DNA of 64,000 bases from Pseudoalteromonas sp. GCY (GTDB taxonomy: Bacteria; Pseudomonadota; Gammaproteobacteria; Enterobacterales; Alteromonadaceae). Location: assembly GCF_016695175.1 (NCBI RefSeq), contig NZ_CP068023.1, positions 1,558,501 to 1,622,500 of the forward strand, given 5' to 3'. Under the pieces are notes generated by a model that made no database searches, was not told where the DNA came from, and worked only from the letters and a program-made list of their open reading frames with translations. Positions 63,594 through 64,000 of the stretch are shown here, piece by piece (positions within the stretch are counted from its first letter, which is position 1; every line of letters begins with the position of its first letter). A program made the position numbers and the translations under genes.

Positions 63594-63669
63594 GCGAGTA
63601 TAGCTCAGCTGGTAGAGCGCGACCTTGCCAAGGTCGAGGTCACGAGTTCGAACCTCGTTACTCGCTCCA
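63594..63669 (+). tRNA. tRNA-Gly (GCC)
   Basis: 76 nt with encoded CCA. The acceptor GCGAGTA pairs with TACTCGC, the anticodon loop is TTGCCAA, and the T loop is TTCGAAC. It is the first tRNA of the operon and identical to the fourth gene as far as that is visible. Confidence 0.98.
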
Positions 63670-63676
63670 AATTTGC

Positions 63677-63750
63677 GGCGGAATGGCAGAGTGGCCATGC
63701 AGCGGATTGCAAATCCGTCCACCTCGGTTCGACTCCGGGTTCCGCCTCCA
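63677..63750 (+). tRNA. tRNA-Cys (GCA)
   Basis: 74 nt with encoded CCA. The acceptor GGCGGAA pairs with TTCCGCC, and the anticodon GCA lies in loop TTGCAAA. It is 7 bp after tRNA-Gly. Confidence 0.98.
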
Positions 63751-63786
63751 TTTCTCAACATATCCACATGCGAAAGCAGACCCGAT

Positions 63787-63873
63787 GCCCGGGTGGTGGA
63801 ATTGGTAGACACAAGGGATTTAAAATCCCTCGCTGGTAACAGCGTGCCGGTTCAAGTCCGGCCCCGGGCACCA
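63787..63873 (+). tRNA. tRNA-Leu (TAA)
   Basis: 87 nt with encoded CCA and a long variable arm. The acceptor GCCCGGG pairs with CCCGGGC, and the anticodon TAA lies in loop TTTAAAA. Confidence 0.98.
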
Positions 63874-63930
63874 TTTATATCGGGATTTGTATGTAACAAA
63901 TCTAAATGATTTTTATATACAAAACGGAAC

Positions 63931-64000
63931 GCGAGTATAGCTCAGCTGGTAGAGCGCGACCTTGCCAAGGTCGAGGTCACGAGTTCGAACCTCGTTACTC
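63931..64000 (+). tRNA. tRNA-Gly (GCC), second copy, cut by window end
   Basis: The first 70 nt match tRNA-Gly at 63594; the last 6 nt lie outside the window. Both copies are preceded by GGAAC, pointing to a duplicated unit. Confidence 0.95.

Noticed and set aside
63564..63909. Open frames across the tRNA-Gly/Cys/Leu cluster
   Set aside because: They overlap tRNA genes entirely and lack start signals.

Overview
The window reads as a continuous piece of chromosome from a marine gammaproteobacterium of the Alteromonadales, most likely Pseudoalteromonas or a close relative. This is an inference from gene content: a complete cyoABCDE bo3 oxidase operon, a TonB-dependent receptor / tryptophan-halogenase-like / SapC cassette, the bepA-yfgD and uvrY-uvrC-pgsA neighbourhoods, a stand-alone CysB, and four tandem tRNA-Tyr genes. 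No insertion sequence, integrase, prophage, CRISPR array or rRNA gene was seen. The genes are closely packed, and most are housekeeping or conserved accessory genes.

Layout. 1-5.4 kb: cyoABCDE with an intrinsic terminator. 5.5-7.2 kb: a small membrane protein, a YciI-like protein, and a TetR regulator divergent from an HPP membrane protein across a large perfect inverted repeat. 7.3-11.8 kb: helicase IV, glutamate dehydrogenase and a RimK-type glutamate ligase. 11.8-17.5 kb: a soluble hybrid histidine kinase, a secreted EEP-fold phosphatase/nuclease, a lipoprotein, a DUF2897 protein and an ankyrin membrane protein. 17.5-22.5 kb: DUF2069-wrbA-yfgD and bepA on the minus strand, divergent from a TusA-like gene overlapping perM. 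22.5-34.1 kb: a LacI regulator, pgi-zwf-pgl, a 14-copy heptamer repeat, then TonB-dependent receptor, flavin halogenase-like and SapC genes. 34.1-46.1 kb: a secreted protein, a periplasmic isoaspartyl peptidase, CBS, hrpA, a receiver plus PilZ pair, rlmI, an HD hydrolase, an ion channel with pentapeptide repeats, a YgjP-type peptidase, and a MerR/DUF2938 divergent pair. 46.1-46.6 kb: four tRNA-Tyr genes. 46.6-56.4 kb: small conserved proteins, a SulA-like inhibitor, a purine permease, cysB, queC/queE, a solute-binding protein and cysK. 56.4-63.4 kb: a DUF5916 outer-membrane protein, a dicarboxylate symporter, uvrY-uvrC-pgsA. 63.5-64 kb: tRNA-Gly, -Cys, -Leu and a second tRNA-Gly cut by the window edge.

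Most coherent system. The 14-bp near-palindrome TGACAGCGTTGTCA, with the central CG typical of LacI-family operators, occurs three times: once before pgi and twice before the TonB-dependent receptor. The adjacent LacI gene is the obvious candidate reader. I infer a local sugar regulon that couples outer-membrane uptake (receptor, halogenase-like flavoprotein, SapC) to glucose-6-phosphate metabolism (pgi, zwf, pgl). The substrate and the role of the halogenase-like protein are not known from sequence.

Other structure: a palindromic dispersed repeat of about 32 bp in four intergenic regions, a textbook MerR promoter with a 19-bp spacer, a LexA-like box before the SulA-like gene, and several non-ATG starts supported by Shine-Dalgarno spacing.
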